Positions 50,149 to 52,021 of a DNA stretch of 52,021 nt are shown one piece after another. Location of the stretch: contig NZ_CALJPC010000031.1 in NCBI RefSeq assembly GCF_937981295.1, positions 1 through 52,021 on the forward strand, given 5' to 3'. Each line of letters begins with the position of its first letter. The stretch's first letter is position 1. The notes beneath the pieces were generated by a model. It was not told the origin of the DNA. It made no database searches and worked only from the letters and a program-made list of their open reading frames with translations. Position numbers and translations under genes: made by a program. This DNA is from an uncultured Campylobacter sp. (lineage in GTDB: Bacteria > Campylobacterota > Campylobacteria > Campylobacterales > Campylobacteraceae).

Positions 50149-50562
50149 ATGAAAAAAGGTTTTACTATGATCGAGTTGATCTTCGTTATCGTTATTTTAG
50201 GTATTTTGGCAGCTGTTGCTATTCCAAGACTTGCAGCTACACGTGATGATGCTGAGGTTTCTAAGGCAGCTAGCAATATTCAAACTATGGTAACAGATTT
50301 GGGTGCATATTATACGTCTCAAGGAAATTTCTCTTCTACTATTAGTAGTATGACAAATGTTGCTAACCCAGTAAAAGTTAAATCATTAAATTGCTTTGAG
50401 GCCAAAGCTGCTACTACTGGAAATGATACAATATCCGTAGCTACTAACATAACTGGGTTATGCGGTCAAGTATGGAGTATGCCAGGTCTATCGCAAATCA
50501 AAACTAGAATTGATGCAGATCATGGTCTAAAATTTGGCGGTAAAAATGTTAACTACAACTAA
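50149..50562 (+). CDS. type IV pilin/pseudopilin-like protein
   Basis: A 137-residue protein with a class III leader and N-methylation motif: MKKG then FTMIELIFVIVILGILAAVA, cleavage after Gly4, Phe+1 and Glu+5, followed by the amphipathic pilin helix. The C-terminal part has one Cys pair (NCFEAK and LCGQVW), as in the disulfide loop of type IV pilins. Transcribed alone from a perfect promoter with AAGGAG before the ATG and a strong terminator after it. Codons end mostly in A or T (GCT, GTT, ACT), unlike the G/C-ending codons of its neighbours, which fits very high expression or recent arrival. Probable substrate of the peptidase at 10748. Confidence 0.9.
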   Translation: MKKGFTMIELIFVIVILGILAAVAIPRLAATRDDAEVSKAASNIQTMVTDLGAYYTSQGNFSSTISSMTNVANPVKVKSLNCFEAKAATTGNDTISVATNITGLCGQVWSMPGLSQIKTRIDADHGLKFGGKNVNYN

Positions 50563-50586
50563 TATTTAGTGTAGATATAGTTTTAA

Positions 50587-50615
50587 GGCTCTAGCTTTTG
50601 CTAGAGCCTTTTTTT
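50587..50615 (+). terminator. intrinsic terminator of the pilin gene
   Basis: Perfect 9-nt arms GGCTCTAGC (50587-50595) and GCTAGAGCC (50600-50608) with a TTTT loop, followed by seven T. A textbook Rho-independent terminator 25 nt after the stop codon. Confidence 0.93.
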
Positions 50616-50689
50616 GTTTATATAAATATAATTTATTCGTTGAGTCCTACTGATTTTCATTAATCCGCTAATAAAGCTTAAGATTAATC

Positions 50690-50718
50690 TTGACTTTTGG
50701 TTAAAGTTTTTGTATAAT
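50690..50718 (+). promoter_or_regulatory. promoter of the tRNA-Gln / tRNA-fMet unit
   Basis: TTGACT (50690-50695) and TATAAT (50713-50718) with a 17-nt spacer, 16 nt before the mature tRNA-Gln 5' end. The two tRNAs, 37 nt apart, are probably one transcript. Confidence 0.75.
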
Positions 50719-50734
50719 TAAAGTCCTTTTTTGC

Positions 50735-50809
50735 TGGGGTATAGCCAAGCGGCAAGGCAATTGGTTTTGGTCCAATCATTCGGAGGTTCGAATCCTCCTA
50801 CCCCATCCA
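50735..50809 (+). tRNA. tRNA-Gln (anticodon TTG)
   Basis: A 75-nt cloverleaf with acceptor arm TGGGGTA/TACCCCA, anticodon stem ATTGG/CCAAT around TTTTGGT (anticodon TTG), T-arm GGAGGTTCGAATCCTCC and encoded CCA. U1-A72 is characteristic of tRNA-Gln. Confidence 0.93.
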
Positions 50810-50846
50810 TTTGGCGAATTTAAAAATTTATTCGCACTTCTTGTAT

Positions 50847-50921
<75 letters not shown>

Positions 50922-51328
50922 AATCATCATTAAATTTATATCGCAGCATCGTGACTTTAAATTTTACTCTTGCCTTTATTTAAAAATACAAAAATATACA
51001 TTTGTATTTCAAATTTGAGAATTTTATTTATAAAGCTGCTCTTAACTAATAGTCTAAAATTAATAAAATCATCGAGTATAAGGCAGATACATCAAATTCC
51101 TTAAATCATAAAATTTGCCGTCTCATCTAAAATCTATGATTTATATTGTGACACCGATCTTGTTAATAGCATTATCGAGTATTGAAAGGACTTAAATTTG
51201 CACATAGTTTCTATCGTGACATTAAAATTTTTAAAGGTTCAAGATAAGCCAAAAATTCCTTTAAAAGTTTTCAACTTATCTTGAGTCAAATTTTATTTAT
51301 CTACTCACCAAAAACGGAGCTATGTAGG
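50922..51328. other. AT-rich noncoding gap after the initiator tRNA
   Basis: A 407-nt stretch without any gene, more AT-rich than most of the window. It contains one hairpin near its right end (51239-51284, listed separately). It marks the change from core genes to the accessory-looking genes at the right edge. Confidence 0.6.
51239..51284 (-). terminator. inverted repeat after the right-edge gene pair
   Basis: TCAAGATAAG (51239-51248) and CTTATCTTGA (51275-51284) are perfect 10-nt arms around a 26-nt AT-rich loop. It lies 45 nt beyond the stop of the minus-strand gene ending at 51329, a fitting place for an end-of-operon hairpin. Confidence 0.45.
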
Positions 51329-51694
51329 CTATTTTTCATCTATAATTACCCATCTTTTTCTGGGCTCTTCATCGTATTGCTTTAAAATTTCTATTATTCT
51401 ATTCTGCAATATTTGCAAAGTTTCCATATATTTTGTAGGAATTAGTTCAAAAATATCCTCTAATTCGCAGCACTCGATTATTATGTCTATAATGTATTCA
51501 TTAACCTTATTTTTTTCCAAATGCGTTGAGATATAGGGTGAAAACAAAATTCTTTGGCTTTCATCTATGGTAATCGCTTTGTGTTCCAATGCCCGTAATG
51601 AGCCCAGCGCCATTAGCAAGATGGCCCTTTCGCCCACAATATCAATATTTTTTTCTAATATCATTCGTCTCGCTTCGCCCGTATTTAATTTCAT
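51329..51694 (-). CDS. small DUF3969-like protein, possibly an orphan immunity protein
   Basis: A 121-residue cytosolic protein resembling, from memory, DUF3969 proteins: ILLMALGSLRALEHKAITIDESQRILFSPY followed by IIIECCELEDIFELIPTKY. Such small acidic proteins are often found singly or in series beside contact-dependent or polymorphic toxin loci. The start is uncertain: ATG 51694 overlaps the preceding gene by 53 nt, while ATG 51664 fits the usual family N-terminus better, and a GTG at 51637 lies just past the preceding stop. Codon use is richer in A/T than in the core genes. The immunity role is inference. Confidence 0.65.
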   Translation of the reverse strand: MKLNTGEARRMILEKNIDIVGERAILLMALGSLRALEHKAITIDESQRILFSPYISTHLEKNKVNEYIIDIIIECCELEDIFELIPTKYMETLQILQNRIIEILKQYDEEPRKRWVIIDEK

Positions 51695-52010
51695 CTAAAA
51701 TCATACAAATCTTCTCTTCGTCTATCTCCCCATAAAGGCAAGGGTTTGCCAGTTCAAATATGATCTCTTGCAAAATTTCATCCTCATATCCTATGTCCTC
51801 GCGGCACTCGATTAAATTTGCCCATTCCTCAAGGAGATCATATGAAATTTCTTTATCGATGACCCTATTTAAGATGTTTGCAATGGTATTCTTAGTTATC
51901 GTTACAAGCTCCGATTCGCTATCAAAGCCTATCTTTGCCAAGTCGCTTTTTATCGCGCTTATATCTTTAGTAAAATTTATCAAATTTAATAAAATATCTA
52001 TTTTAGCCAT
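51642..52010 (-). CDS. small hypothetical protein, possibly immunity-type
   Basis: A 122-residue, acidic, helical protein I do not recognise by name. It has the segments LLNLINFTKDISAIKSDLAKIGF and LLEEWANLIECREDIGYEDEILQEIIFELANP, with repeated EE/DE clusters typical of immunity proteins and of small proteins next to Rhs or CDI toxin genes. I took ATG 52010; a TTG lies one codon upstream. The base composition is lower in GC than that of the core genes. Its upstream neighbour lies outside the window, so whether a toxin gene is adjacent cannot be seen. Confidence 0.6.
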   Translation of the reverse strand: MAKIDILLNLINFTKDISAIKSDLAKIGFDSESELVTITKNTIANILNRVIDKEISYDLLEEWANLIECREDIGYEDEILQEIIFELANPCLYGEIDEEKICMILDEIKYGRSETNDIRKKY

Positions 52011-52021
52011 CAATGCCGCAT

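Overview
The window looks like a chromosomal segment of an epsilonproteobacterium of the genus Campylobacter, from the less AT-rich oral/gut group (C. gracilis is my best guess, at low confidence). Supporting signs are the gene order glmU-coaBC-uppS-prepilin peptidase-lptF/G-truA, which I recall from C. jejuni; TATAAT -10 boxes mostly without a -35; very frequent AAATTT/AAAATTTT words; and the set of iron, lipooligosaccharide and putrescine genes. No insertion sequence, phage, CRISPR array or rRNA was seen.

Layout. 1-4.5 kb (minus strand): lrgB (cut by the edge) and lrgA, a small conserved-looking protein, then a TonB-dependent catecholate siderophore receptor overlapping a siderophore esterase. 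5.2-8.2 kb (minus): a TAXI-type TRAP transporter (binding protein plus fused DctQM permease), ending in a nested inverted repeat. 8.5-15.5 kb (minus): glmU, coaBC, uppS, a zinc-ribbon membrane protein, a prepilin peptidase, an LptF/LptG permease and truA. 15.6-21.4 kb (plus): an EamA exporter and a MacA-MacB-TolC-like tripartite efflux operon. 21.5-26.4 kb (plus): the classical rpmH-rnpA-yidD-yidC-jag-mnmE cluster. 26.5-35.7 kb (plus): a tightly overlapped lipid A/LOS operon (lpxL, an ELM1-family protein, four glycosyltransferases, an O-antigen-ligase-like protein, two polysaccharide deacetylases). 35.8-46.5 kb (plus): purL, a TerB/J-domain protein, a family of four related lipoproteins around a ClpP-fold protease, purH, and an exported MsrA-MsrB fusion. 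46.5-52 kb: a noncoding stretch holding an unlisted 37-residue membrane protein gene, tRNA-Arg, aguA-aguB (agmatine to putrescine), a type IV pilin-like gene with a full consensus promoter, tRNA-Gln, initiator tRNA-Met, and an AT-rich end with two small overlapping genes of orphan-immunity type.

The most unusual theme is that several conserved enzymes (TruA, MnmE, the ELM1-family protein, one glycosyltransferase, AguB) carry large in-frame, low-complexity, Ala/Ser/Asn/Gly/Asp-rich additions at termini or loops. Two of these contain visible 30-bp (10-residue) repeats, and the DNA of the additions shares the AAATTT/AATTCC/AAAATTTT vocabulary of the palindrome-rich intergenic regions. This suggests one expanding sequence process acting in both coding and noncoding DNA, comparable in outcome to the in-frame palindromic elements known from Rickettsia. 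The second notable system is the lipoprotein family: two subtypes in the order A-B-A-protease-B, two of whose members share an identical 52-nt signal-peptide region but have diverged mature parts.
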